Below, piece after piece: positions 1-9,686 of a DNA stretch of 64,000 nt; within the stretch, counting starts at the first letter, position 1; the number at the start of each line of letters is the position of its first letter. The stretch is from positions 62,001 through 126,000 of the forward strand of contig JAACJM010000244.1 in the NCBI GenBank assembly GCA_013368315.1, written 5' to 3'. A model generated the notes under the pieces. That model saw only the letters and a list, made by a program, of their open reading frames with translations, made no database searches and was not told where the DNA came from. A program made the translations under genes and the position numbers. The DNA comes from Tetrapyrgos nigripes (Eukaryota; Basidiomycota; Agaricomycetes; Agaricales; Campanellaceae).

Positions 1-845
1 GCATCAAACATCTCGATTGTTGATGCATAGCATATTTGAGCCAACAGTGTCCATGGTGGGGGGGTAAAAGTAGAGGGGGAAGGCGTAAGTTCTGGTGACT
101 GACCTCTTGAAACACTTGTATAGTGGCTGTGTTGAATATTATCTGTGCTGGCTGCGATTGGTCATTTTCATGTGACAGACACATGAATAAAACGTGATGT
201 AAATATGAGAAGGGGGGATTCCTACAAGTCTTCTACTAAAGTATTGGGAATTTGGCTCTAGCTCCCAAATTCAGTTACATATCTCGGTCTTCCCTTACTA
301 TCTCTCTTCTGTCTGCTCTATGAGACAGTGTATGCTATTAAATGCCATTAAATAAATTAGATTATCATTTTCATGAATAAAACACTTTATTTAAGTCCAG
401 AATTTGCCCACAGTCAACATCTTGCTGAAGCATTCGTTAGGCCCACTCAATTTGGTGACAGTGTAAGGGCAACTCCTGGCACATGAGGCAATCACTCAAC
501 AACTGCAGGAGGGGATCCAAAGATATATAAATCAGAACTAGAAGATACAAGGCTGACATACTATGCACCTGCAGGAGGGGATCCAAAGAGAAAAACTCAA
601 GGATACTTGCCTACAGGGAAGGGGTATATATACTTGTATGAAGGCCTGGGAAAAGATCTGCAAAACTGTACAGTTGAAACAAAGTAACAGAAAGGTGGAA
701 TGATGGGAGATCAAATGATGAATGATGGATGATGGATGATGAAACAGTGAAACAGGGATAAACAAGTCAATGAAGTCCAGATAAAACAAGAACAAACAAG
801 TCCGAAAGGAGAAGGGAAGGAAAAAAGAAACTGTCCCCTTACATC
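1..845 (-). mobile_element. Probable LTR and 3' region of the decayed Ty3/gypsy element
   Basis: This stretch lies directly downstream, on the minus strand, of a gypsy integrase/chromodomain reading frame that ends at 855. On the minus strand a G-rich run (TAGGGGGG) is followed by TGATGTAAGGGGACAG, which looks like a polypurine tract followed by an LTR start. The stretch also holds two TATA-like runs near 525 and 630, two direct copies of CTGCAGGAGGGGATCC (near 502 and 571), and a short GATGGATGAT microsatellite near 720-740. No second LTR is visible in the window, so the outer border is not defined and the LTR call is inference. Confidence 0.45.
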
Positions 846-854
846 ACCCCCCTA

Positions 855-2410
855 CTAGATCTGCGGTGACCTCGACGCAGCATGCCAGTTCCTGGAATGA
901 TCAGCTTGCAACACTCGCACCATTTTAACAGCATCAGGATGCCTTGCATAGAAGTCTGCCACTGCCTTTGGAGCATGTACCAAATCCTCTGCACACTCCC
1001 ATGAGTCTTCTTGTGGTCCATAGCCTTTCCATCAGATGAGGTATTGCAACTTTTTCCAATGTCCATAATGACAACTATCCAAAATCTCTTCAACCTCAAA
1101 CTCTTCTTGGCCATCAATGATTTCAGGGTCAGGAGGTGGGTCAGGTCTACGACCAGGGATAGGATCGTCAGTGTAGCAGTCGAGTTTGATGACAGGGAAG
1201 ACTGGATGGAGGCGTTTCATGGATGGGGGAAGTTTCAGTTTGTAGGCACCCTTGCCAACTTCTTGAAGAACAGTGTAAGGCCTGAGCCAACGGTGACTGA
1301 GTTTCTTTGATGGACAGGTTGTGTTGATGTCAGAGCATCCAACCAGACCTTGTCACCAGGCTTAAAGATAGGGGCAGGGGTACGGCGACAGTTATAGTAT
1401 TGGGCATACTCTGACTTGGCCTTTGTGAGTGCTGCCTGCGCCTCTGTCCAGCCTGACTTGAGCTGATCAACAAAGTCATTGATGTTCTCCATCTCTGACC
1501 GCCATGTGTGAGGCTCAAAACCCATACGAGGGTTTCGACCAGTGTCAATCATGAAAGGAGTTGGCTGAATTGACACATGGACCTTATTGTTGTAGGAGAA
1601 CTCAGCAGTGGGCAGTAGCTCATCCCAGTCGTCCTGGCATTGACTCACCCACTGATGCAGGTAACCTTCTAGCTCTTGATTGACATGTTCGGTCTGCCTG
1701 TCTGTCTGTGGGTGGTAGGCTGTAGAAAGTTCCTGTTTGACACCAGCCATCCTACAGAGTACCTTCATGAAGTCCGTGACAAACTGTGGGCCACAGTCAG
1801 AGCATGCTGATCTGGGCATTCCATGGTGGTTCCATACTTCCCTGAAGTAGATACGTGCAGCTCCTTCAGCAGTAACCATTGTATGAGTCTGAAGGAAGTG
1901 ACCTCTCTTGCCCAACATGTCTACAACCACCATGACTGCATTGTACCCATGAGCTTCTGGTAGTTCGACAATGAAGTCAACTGACACTGACTGCCATGGC
2001 TCAGTGGGAGTCTCAGAAGGGACGAGCTCTCCAATGGGGAGGTGATGACAAGTCTTGGTCTGCATACATAGATCACAAGTCTTGGTATACAGCCCAATGT
2101 ACCAAGACATCTGGGGCCACCAGTAGTTCTGTGAGACGAGTTCTAGGGTTTTAAACCATCCAGGGTGACCAGCGACCTTGGTGTCATGGTGTTGGGAGAC
2201 TATGTGACAGTGGAAGTCATGGGAAGGAGGAACATAGATCTTGCCCCAGAAATACAGCAGCCCTTCATGTTCATCCCATTCTGCACTGTGAATAGAGCGA
2301 GTGTGGGACTTGTGCAAGGCTTGCACAGCATGCATGACTTGTTCCTCTAGCTTGTTTTCATGAGTAGCGAAGCGGACATCTTTCATGATCTCAACTTCTT
2401 CACCAGTCAA
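855..2410 (-). pseudogene. Ty3/gypsy integrase with C-terminal chromodomain, broken
   Basis: The frame from 2410 to about 1330 carries, in order, a His/Cys zinc-binding region (HxxxH region then CDLC), an integrase core with first D in VDFIVELP, second D in SDCGPQF and E in NQELEGYL, and a basic tail. The reading continues in another frame after a one-base loss near 1330 (PSKKLSHRW...LKLPPSM), leading into KRLHPVFPV and a chromodomain (EEFEVEEIL). The chromodomain is interrupted by an in-frame TGA at 1032-1034 and resumes as WKGYGPQEDSWE, ending at 855. Chromodomain-bearing gypsy elements (chromoviruses) use this domain to target chromatin. The protease, reverse transcriptase and RNase H parts are absent upstream of 2410, so this is a 5'-truncated, dead copy. 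The longest open frame opens with TTG rather than ATG, as expected for an internal fragment of a polyprotein. Confidence 0.92.
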
Positions 2411-2439
2411 ATCAATTGCAGTAGTTCAGACATATGAAA

Positions 2440-2666
2440 GGCATTTCAGAGGTGTATAAGTAGCTTTTAGGTCATTTTGAGAGGACTCAAGAGTAGCTGG
2501 AGGTGGCCTGAGTGTAACTTGAGTGATAGCTTCAATGCCTGGTGGCCCAGGCAACACTTCAGAGAAGTCAAGCAACACTCAAGCAACAGTAAAGCAACAT
2601 TAAACAACAGTCAAGCAACTCCAAGCAACACTTCTTGTAGGTCAAGCAACAGTCAAGCAACACTTA
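2440..2666. repeat. Degenerate CAAGCAACA-type minisatellite, left part
   Basis: Irregular copies of CAAGCAACA and CAAGCAACAGT occur from about 2560 to 2666. The array resumes on the other side of the Harbinger-like insertion (3586 onward) and again near 3940-4025, so it was probably one simple-sequence region before the insertion. No coding potential is seen. Confidence 0.6.
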
Positions 2667-2796
2667 GGGCCTATTCAGATGCCCGGGTTTTTTATATCAC
2701 GCTTTTAGCTAGTAATTTTTAGTAAATAGCCGAACTGTGAGACCGTCATCTCGAAATGCCGCGGGATACCGGCAAAATTAGTTTCCATCAGCGCTC

Positions 2797-3129
2797 ATGG
2801 TGTGCACCAGTTCTACACCACGTCCGGCTGCCTGTCCGTCTCAAACATCTGCAGCAGCACTTTCTGCTAATACCCGCCGCCATCGACAGGTGCTCATAAC
2901 TACCATCATTGCTGTCACTGGTGCCATTGGTGCCATCCACTCATACAATGAACGACGATATGATCCGGAACCTTATCACACATCAGTGCTGAGTGGGGAG
3001 GAGTGGGTGAAAGAGCTGCGTAAAGGTCATTCTGAGCATATGAAGAATAATCTGGGAGTTGGGAGACGGGTCCTTCAGATCTTCATTAGTACACAAACGG
3101 TGCCCATTTTCCATGAGATGCTTTCCTAG
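2797..3129 (+). pseudogene. N-terminal remnant of a Harbinger transposase
   Basis: A 110-codon frame contains EPYHTSVLSGEEWVKEL followed by a GH...LGVGRRVLQ segment. This matches, from memory of the family, the region ahead of the catalytic domain in basidiomycete Harbinger (DDE endonuclease) proteins, where a YHTS-x-L-x-G-x-x-W-V-x-E-L pattern precedes a helical DNA-binding segment. The frame stops before any DDE motif and overlaps the 3' half of the Myb-like frame on the other strand. Position inside defined terminal inverted repeats supports the call. Confidence 0.7.
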
Positions 3130-3393
3130 ACTAGTCCAGACAGCAGCTGAAAAGGTATCACGAGTGCCATTGCGCTGGGTCTTTGCCTGGTAGAGAAACT
3201 GCATGATGGCAAGATCAATTTCACTGTTCCAAATGTCTTGAAGGCCAGGTGGATCAGTTGAGCCAGGTGCAGGGGCTGTAGACAGCACAGGGGGAGAAGC
3301 AGGAGCAGTGGACATCGAGACCAGAAGAGGAAAAAGGAAGGGAAGGGAAGGGGAAGAAAGAAAGAAAGAAACAGGCAAGTCGTCACCCGACAT
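2983..3393 (-). CDS. Myb/SANT-like DNA-binding protein of a Harbinger element
   Basis: A 136-codon frame begins with a hydrophobic, serine- and proline-rich stretch, followed at about residue 55 by IWNSEIDLAIMQFL, spaced tryptophan-containing helices (FSAAVWTSLGKHL), and a basic end. This fits the Myb/SANT-like (Myb_DNA-bind_3 type) domain that PIF/Harbinger elements encode as a second protein helping the transposase reach DNA or the nucleus. The frame may be truncated at its C-terminus by the same internal deletion that removed the transposase core. The start Met at 3393 is the first in frame but MSTAPASPP, further in, is an alternative. Confidence 0.6.
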   Translation of the reverse strand: MSGDDLPVSFFLSSPSLPFLFPLLVSMSTAPASPPVLSTAPAPGSTDPPGLQDIWNSEIDLAIMQFLYQAKTQRNGTRDTFSAAVWTSLGKHLMENGHRLCTNEDLKDPSPNSQIILHMLRMTFTQLFHPLLPTQH

Positions 3394-3585
3394 GGACTTA
3401 TAGCCCCTAACATGTTGTGGGTCATATGCTAATAACGCACATCAGATGCGTGTCATCCGAACAGCCAAGGTTTTTTTACGGTTTTTCGGGTTTTTCGGGA
3501 CGCTATCTAATTTCAGGTACAGGGCACTAATATATATCATATGTAACGGTTTTTAAAAAACCGTTGACATCCGAATAGGCCCTTA

Positions 3586-4053
3586 AGAGTAAGTTAAGCA
3601 ACAGTATGAATAAAATATGGGCCACCAGCAATTCAAGCTACCAGCCTACCACTTCAAGCTAGCTGGTACCTATGAAAGAGGCACACACTGTTTGGACATA
3701 CTTAACATACACATAGTTGTGAAATTAGCTGGATGAATGTAACAATAAATTTATCTTTTTCATTTTTTTCTATCTCTGCAATTTTGAAATTATGTACTTG
3801 ACTGAGTGAAGGCTAAACCAATTTGTAATAGAGAATAGGGTATGTATAATGGATATTTCCTCAATGAATGAACCTTTCAATGTGAGCAACTTACTGTAAA
3901 ATGAAGTGTAGGACAGTCAAGCCACCCTCAGACTACTCTCAAGTGGATTGCCTTCAACCAACTTCCAAGCAACCTTCCAGCAGAGCCAAGCAACAGTCAA
4001 GCAACTGTTGCTTGACCTGTTGCATGAAAAACCATATCCCCTTTGGAGTGTGA
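3586..4053. other. Gene-free stretch with decayed minisatellite
   Basis: AT-rich sequence with scattered CAAGCAACA-type copies at its start and again near 3940-4025. No open reading frame of note. It abuts the truncated end of the terpene synthase stub, so the break in that gene lies at a junction with this repeat DNA. Confidence 0.5.
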
Positions 4054-4112
4054 TTGAAAGGCCAGTTTTCGAGGAGGTCAGGGAGAGTGAAGGTTTCTGG
4101 TGAGCCTGCCAT
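4054..4112 (-). pseudogene. Stub of sesquiterpene synthase, first exon only
   Basis: On the minus strand from the ATG at 4112, the first 19 or so codons (starting MAGSPETFTLPDLLENWPF) are nearly identical to the start of the intact terpene synthase at 53136. Homology ends after HTP at about 4054, where unrelated repeat-rich sequence takes over. No metal-binding motif is left. The stub is divergent from the P450 at 4760, the same arrangement as at 52613/53136, so it is the left copy of an inverted duplication. Confidence 0.9.
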
Positions 4113-4759
4113 TGCAGTATATGTGTGGAACTACTAGTAGTAGTGAGGCCTTGTGGAGTCCTTATATCTGATTGGGTGGCAAATTCATCCGAAGCCGGTG
4201 GGACAGAGATTGGGATGCAGTGGATCTGGTTCTTTTCGTCATGCCAAATTCAAATTTCCGAGCACCCAAATGGTCTCATATTGCCGAGTAATACTACTGA
4301 CTTCGAGCCCAGGTGGCCATATTTGGAGAAACCAAGCCAGGTTGATGAATAGACCGTAGCTTCACTGACCCGCTATTCACGACTTCGGATGTCATATTAG
4401 CGTTGAGCGACCGTGCTCCTCGTAAACGGAATGAGCCATCGTGTTTATGCTCGAAGGGTATAAAGGAGCCTTGGCCGATTCGAGCACAAAACCCATTATA
4501 ACTCGTGTCTTCATACCTATCAAAATCATATACGGTCCCGAATAGATATTGCTCGATTAAGAAAATATCTGGTCCAGGATCATCGGCCTCCGAATCGACC
4601 ATTGAGCAAATACTCCGGATTAACTCGTCGTTTGCTACTTCAAAGTGCCCCGAGTTTGTGCGTGGGAACGAGGTCGAGACTCTCACTCTTACTTACATGA
4701 TGCACGCCGGCCTGATATATACACGCAGCTAGGTGAGTTCCTCAACCCTTTTTGTTGAG
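4113..4759. promoter_or_regulatory. Divergent intergenic region between synthase stub and P450
   Basis: About 650 bp separate the two start codons, and much of this sequence has a counterpart at 52614-53135. In the right copy the same spacer lies between a broken P450 and the intact terpene synthase, so it probably holds a shared promoter co-regulating both genes. Open frames in this interval are short and overlap on both strands; I do not regard any as a gene. No specific binding site was identified. Confidence 0.5.
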
Positions 4760-7161
4760 ATGATAATGACGTCTCTAGAACTCGTTAACAGCTCGACGTT
4801 TACACTTGTTGCACTTGCGACGCTGGCATGGGCGTCTTTCGCCATTCTCAGACGAGCTCTAAAACGGTCTCCATATAACGGTATCAACGGACCTCCGTCA
4901 ACTTCTATTCTTGGTATTTGCTACTCCTCTGTATTGACTATGCCTTGTGTGCTAATCTCACAATACCGACATAGGCTACAGGCTTGACGTGAACAATCCC
5001 GATGGATTCCATTGGCATGCACATATGACGGAGAATTACGGACACATCGTTCGCCTGCGGGGGAATGTCATCCAGGTAGGAGAATTTTCTATCTTCAACA
5101 GTGCGGCTCACCGAGAAACGTGTCTTCATAGGATGATGGCCTTTTTATCACCGATCCGAAAGCTCTTCAAACCATTCTAATTCGTGAGCAGAAAAACTTT
5201 GACGAGACTGATGAGTTACGAGGGTGAGTCAGTTCATTACCTTTATTAGCTGAAGGTCTTCGGATTAAATCCTTTTGTCTCCTCAGAATCTTCGGGGGTA
5301 ATACATAGAGGGACCAACGTATCCACTGTTTCCGTGTCAGGTGCGAAGGGGTTTGGACTTTTAAGCTTTACTATCTGCTCAGACTCAGATATCTACAGGG
5401 AAAGAGCACAAGAACCTACGGCGCATTATCGATCCAGCAGTGACATCAGCCAACATCTCCAAGCTATTCCCGGTATTCTATGAAATAGGAGATCAGGTAG
5501 AGACAATGTTTTTCAAATTTCTATATCATGAAACTGATTCAGAGTGCTACAGTTCATGAACAGCATCGACGTAACTGCGGGTGAAGGCTCTACCAATATA
5601 GACATTATACAATTCCTCTCTCGCTCAACGCTTGAATTCATCGGACGCGGAGGTCTCGGGCACTCTTTCAGATCTTTTGAGAAAGACAGTGCGGAATACA
5701 TTATTTTTCACTCTGCGATTCATGCCCTTTTTCCCACCATGACCAGACTTTTCTTCATTTTTCCGTTTTTCGAGAGTTGGCGGAATATGAGACCGGTACG
5801 GCTGCGTAAGGCATTGTACAACGCTATAGACTACCTTCCTTGGCCGTCTGCGCGAAAGGTATGCAGAGTTTTGTTGCCGCATTTGGACTGGAAACTTGAA
5901 CTGATTGGTCACTAGTTCAAACATCTTATAGATACAATGCACTCGACTTACCATGATATTTACAACGACAAGAAGCGAGCTTTCGAAAAAGGGGTGCTTG
6001 ATGAGGATGTTAAAGACATGACCTCCTTGAGCTGTATGTGCCTTCTCTCCTCCTTCTGACAGGTTCTTGGTACTAAGCTTCGATTCAAGTCAAAACCAAT
6101 GCAAGCCTTCCCGAAAGCGAAAAATTTTCGGATCAATTGGTGATTTCTTCTATGAGGTGAGCAAACATACGACGATTTAAGGTCTGCACTATATCGACCG
6201 TCTACCATTTAGTGTATTGACCTTGGGAGGACAAGAGACTACGACGGGTGCATTGTCACGTCATATACTTATGCTAGCACAACACCCTGAAGAGCAGCAG
6301 AAGATTCGCGACGAGATCAAAGGAGCTGCAGAGGTATCATCAATTGCTTTCCGTGGCTATCTATGACTCAACTCCTTCGTAGGCGTTGGGTAGGGACTTT
6401 ACTTACGAGGAGTTGAATGCTCTCCCGTACTTGGATTGTTTTGTCAAGGAAGTCTTACGACTTTATCCCCCGGTGCCCTTCTTATGGAGGACGTGAGTGC
6501 TTATATTGTGATTATGACTTCATGTATCACTGAAAACCTCCCAGTACCAAGCAAGATACAATCGTCCCTCTCGAATTCCCCATCGAAAACCTTGGCAGCA
6601 ACTCGACGATGGACAAGATCTTAATCACAAAAGGGACAACCATCTGCATTGGAATTGCAGCGGCAAATCGTTCGAGTCGAATTTACGGACCTAATGCTCA
6701 TGACTTCAAGCCTGAGAGATGGTTGCAGCCGGATGGCGGTCAGCTGAAAACATATGGGGCCTATTCGAATACGTGAGTTGCTCTGATTGCCAACATACTT
6801 AAGGGTTCTTAGTTCAACCATCTTTTCAGATACACATTCCTTGCGGGAAGCAGAGCATGCCCGTAAGTAGCTGAACAGTATCTGTATGTTTATGAAACTG
6901 AGATCTGTCAAATATAGAGGGATGCGATTTGCAGTCATAGAAATCAGTGCGTATCATCGCTCTTCTTCCCTCTCATTTCAGTGGTTTTGACGTTCATTAA
7001 CTACGTCAACAGAGTTGATTCTCTTCGTTCTTCTTCGAAAGTATGCCTTGTCTGTGACAAACGATGAAATAGAGTGGAAAATGGGGGGTATTACATTCAC
7101 TCCATACGTCAAAGGCGACGATATACATCCTTGTGCTCCCGTGAAGCTGACCAGATTGTGA
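4760..7161 (+). CDS. Cytochrome P450 monooxygenase, intact copy
   Basis: A multi-exon P450 starting at ATG 4760 (a second ATG at 4766 is possible). It has an N-terminal membrane anchor (LVALATLAWASFAILRRAL), a proline-rich turn (GPPST), the helix-I oxygen-binding motif GGQETTT near 6235, ExxR as EVLR near 6450, and a heme-binding loop FLAGSRACPG split by an intron after CP (near 6840-6920). The end LTRL-stop is at 7159-7161. Most exon joins read cleanly, for example NVIQ/DDGLFITDPKALQ and SARK/FKHLIDTMHSTY. The segment 5225-5400 between DELRG and TGKEHKNLRR is unclear: I could not find a fully consistent splice there, so a small defect is possible. It is expected to be ER-bound and to oxidise a terpene, given its pairing with the synthase. 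A broken inverted copy lies at 49975-52613. Confidence 0.88.
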
Positions 7162-7433
7162 GTTGTCTACTTTGAGCTGCTACATCGAGCATTTCCTGAT
7201 CTGCCCCGAATAGACCGGAACACTGAACGCGTATGCGTTGAAATGTATCATCAGACCCGGGGTGCAGCTTTTCACTCGGAGTAGACTTACATAGTGATCT
7301 CAGTAATAATACTCTTGTCCAGCTCTTGTCCGCTACATTCACAAATTAAACTCGTGGTAGCTCCATCGCCCTTAGCACTTCAGTAATAAACGAGGCCTCG
7401 CGCTGTGTTCGTAAGATCCCAAACAAGATCACC
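7162..7433. other. Short intergenic region
   Basis: About 270 bp between the P450 stop and the EthD start. It contains no convincing reading frame. It probably holds the P450 terminator and the promoter of the next gene, but no specific signal was recognised. Confidence 0.4.
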
Positions 7434-8187
7434 ATGTCATCCCGAGCTCGTCTTGTCGCATTTTGCAGAAAAATGCCATCTATCACGTATGATCAGCTTC
7501 GTCAAACCTGGCTCTACGACGTCGGATCACGGTTTGCCACGCTTGAGATAGCGCAAAAGAATATTCTTGTGTACGAGCAGGTTCGTACCGGATTGCATTA
7601 CAGATGGTAGTAATCGTTCTAAAGATATCGAATTTAGGGCCATATCGATCAGACAGCATTACAGAGACTTGTTCAAGACGGTTTCAGTGTTCCCGACTTT
7701 GATGGATTCGCGGTTCTCGAGGCGGAGAGTTTTGAGAAGATTCAAGAGGTACTTCCTTCGATACAGAACCACTTAACTAAAATTTTTAACATACTGGCAT
7801 CTTCTAGGTGCTTGCCTCCGAGGAATGGAAGACTAATGTAGGACCAATTGAAGGTTCGGTCATTGATATCACCAGTCCCGAAGTTTGGCCATGCGCCAGT
7901 GTGGAGACCATTGGCGAGTCAGGGGTGAAGGGATTCCGGTACGTTGTCTTCGACGGAGGCAACATTAACCGAGAGACCTGTGATCATTTCTCTATGGTAT
8001 GTGTTCAGACTGCTCTCAAATTCTCCAGCTCCAAAAGCTCATAAAAATGTCACTCCTCAAGATGGTATCAGGAGACGCAGGTGGGAATAAATCTCTCGTT
8101 TTCATTGAGACCGACTCTCTCGAGCCAAGCTCTCGTCCTTCAGTACGTGTCCTACAGTCGGGTCGGGTCAAGCAGATACTGATGTAA
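7434..8187 (+). CDS. EthD-domain (dimeric alpha/beta barrel) protein
   Basis: Four exons can be read from ATG 7434: MSSRARLVAFCRKMPSITYD..., then GHIDQTALQRLVQDGF...FDGFAVLEAESFEKIQE, then VLASEEWKTNVGPIEG..., then a short last exon ending at 8187. The pattern of a start resembling LVAFCRKMPSITYDQLRQTW, a central DFDGFAVLEAESFEKIQE and a later ASEEWKTNVGPIEGSV fits the EthD family of small dimeric barrels. Fungal members often sit in secondary-metabolite clusters and can act as monooxygenases, dehydratases or cyclases; the exact reaction cannot be read from sequence. It lies downstream of the P450 in the same direction. The last intron and C-terminus are less certain than the first three exons. 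Confidence 0.78.
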
Positions 8188-8481
8188 TACACTCCTCCTC
8201 CTGGGACTTTTAGGCTTTGAGTAATTGCGAAGGAAAAATCCTTCCAGCGATAGTAGAAACCATCATTCGTAAATAGATTTCAGATTATCGTTATGTACTA
8301 CTTATAACAGGCCACAGCTCGAGGCATACAACTTATTACAAGTGAGATCATTCCTTATCGGCGCACGTATTACACCCCATTTTCAGCATACCGGAAACTT
8401 CTCCGAAAATCGGACCTTTTTGCGCTCGGGCCAGGCGGTAAGCCTATCAGTAAAACCCCGAGTTTCTGGGTTGCTAGGCAC
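8188..8481. other. Intergenic region before the MITE
   Basis: No gene recognised. It includes the left target-site copy (8474-8481) of the adjacent MITE. Some GTCCGAA-like words resemble the inside of the MITE, hinting at an older insertion of related sequence. Confidence 0.4.
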
Positions 8482-8900
8482 AGGCCCCCTGATTATAGGT
8501 GGGAATGCCTTGTCCGGCCTTCCGAAAATCTGGCCCCAGAGGTCCGAACCAAATTTGGCGGTCTGGGAGGTGTTCCTGTCCGAATTGGGCCGAAAGCTTC
8601 CACCAAGAGGTGGTTCTTGTCCGAACCAGTCCTAAGGCTATAGCCTCGTATTTTCACTGATTCTCGTTTCCTGGCTATTCTGAGGCCTTTCTAGGTCATC
8701 GGAGGGCACACAGCCAAGTACCACAAAGTACACACCCTTGGTCTGACCGCATTGGCCAGGGCTCGTGTCCGAATACTGTCCAGAGCTTCCGCCTTCGGCG
8801 GCCCTAGTCTTGTCCGAAATGAACAAAGGCATTTTCAAAAATTTGGATGGGTTCGTGTCCGAACTGAGATAAGGCCTTCCCACCTATAATCAGGGGGCCT
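8482..8900. mobile_element. hAT-like MITE (419 bp)
   Basis: Both ends carry a 24-bp perfect inverted repeat (left 8482-8505, right 8877-8900) starting AGGCCCCCTGATTATAG. The 8-bp sequence CTAGGCAC is directly repeated immediately outside (8474-8481 and 8901-8908). Terminal inverted repeats plus 8-bp duplications are the hallmark of hAT-superfamily elements. The interior has no transposase frame and is rich in GTCCGAA words, so it is a non-autonomous miniature element. Confidence 0.88.
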
Positions 8901-8908
8901 CTAGGCAC

Positions 8909-9287
8909 TTGCAGCAACCCAAAACAGCCGACCAGCCGCCGGCTGCCAGCTAGCCTCTAGGTCCCTTTTTCCCGCAAGTCGGACTTGATTTTTTCGCCCT
9001 TGAACACTACTCCCTTGCTGCATCCACTTTATAATCTGCATTCACATATCAATAGGCATTACCTATGTTACCTTGATGTGTTTATAAGCGCTATGGGAGG
9101 ACAACGAGGCCACGAAACATTTCTATTTATGGGAAAACATCCGGCAACCCGCCAGAGATCTGGGGTTTTCCTGACGGGGTAATGGCTCCGAGACCGCCAT
9201 CCCGATGTTACCCATATATGGAATGTCACATGAGTAGGACACCGAAACACCGATGAATTCTCATTCTAATTCGTTCAATATCTTGTA
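8909..9287. other. Intergenic region between MITE and Plavaka element
   Basis: No gene recognised. It contains a short inverted motif CAGCCGACCAGCCGCCGGCTG near 8928 and otherwise unremarkable sequence. It ends with the TA target dinucleotide at 9286-9287. Confidence 0.4.
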
Positions 9288-9686
9288 CATCACCAAAACA
9301 TCCTCAAGGTTATATTGTACATATAATGCCCGTCATCCGCTGTGAGCGTTCGTCATCACGGCTGGAGTTGGTCGCAGGATATAAAGGAAGTACGGGGGTT
9401 GACCATCCCTCGTCATGCGTGGTCATGGTCTGACGCAATGACAGATGGTTATAACAGATGACGAGGGTTGTCACGCATGACAGCCGTGACAACGAATGGT
9501 CAAGTAGTCTATAGGCTTCATAGTACTTAGGATAGGCACAGGAATGCAATAAAAAGCAGGTTAATCACATTATAGTATACTACAATATACATGCAGAGAC
9601 CCAAAGCACAGTTCAAAAGCAGAATAATGATAACGACATAGCACAACAACAGAAAGCGGTGCGAGCAAGAAAGCAGGAGAAAGCCA

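Larger units (their letters stand above)
2667..3582. mobile_element. PIF/Harbinger-type DNA transposon, internally deleted (916 bp)
   Basis: The left end reads GGGCCTATTCAGATG and the reverse complement of the right end reads GGGCCTATTCGGATG, a 15-bp terminal inverted repeat with one mismatch. TTA flanks both ends (2664-2666 and 3583-3585), the three-base TWA-type target duplication typical of PIF/Harbinger. Inside are a plus-strand fragment resembling the N-terminus of fungal Harbinger transposases and a minus-strand Myb/SANT-like frame, the usual second gene of this superfamily. The catalytic DDE core is missing, so the copy would depend on a transposase supplied elsewhere. Confidence 0.85.
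4054..6362. repeat. Left arm of an inverted duplication (terpene synthase/P450 pair)
   Basis: The sequence from the synthase stub through the intergenic region and the P450 exons up to the intron after EIKGAAE matches the reverse complement of 49974-53195. The left arm is shorter because the right arm holds a 1,029-bp insertion and the left intergenic part differs. The arms are separated by about 43.6 kb. Similarity ends in an intron near 6355-6362 (GCTTTCCGTGGCTATCTAT is shared, then the copies diverge). Confidence 0.93.
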
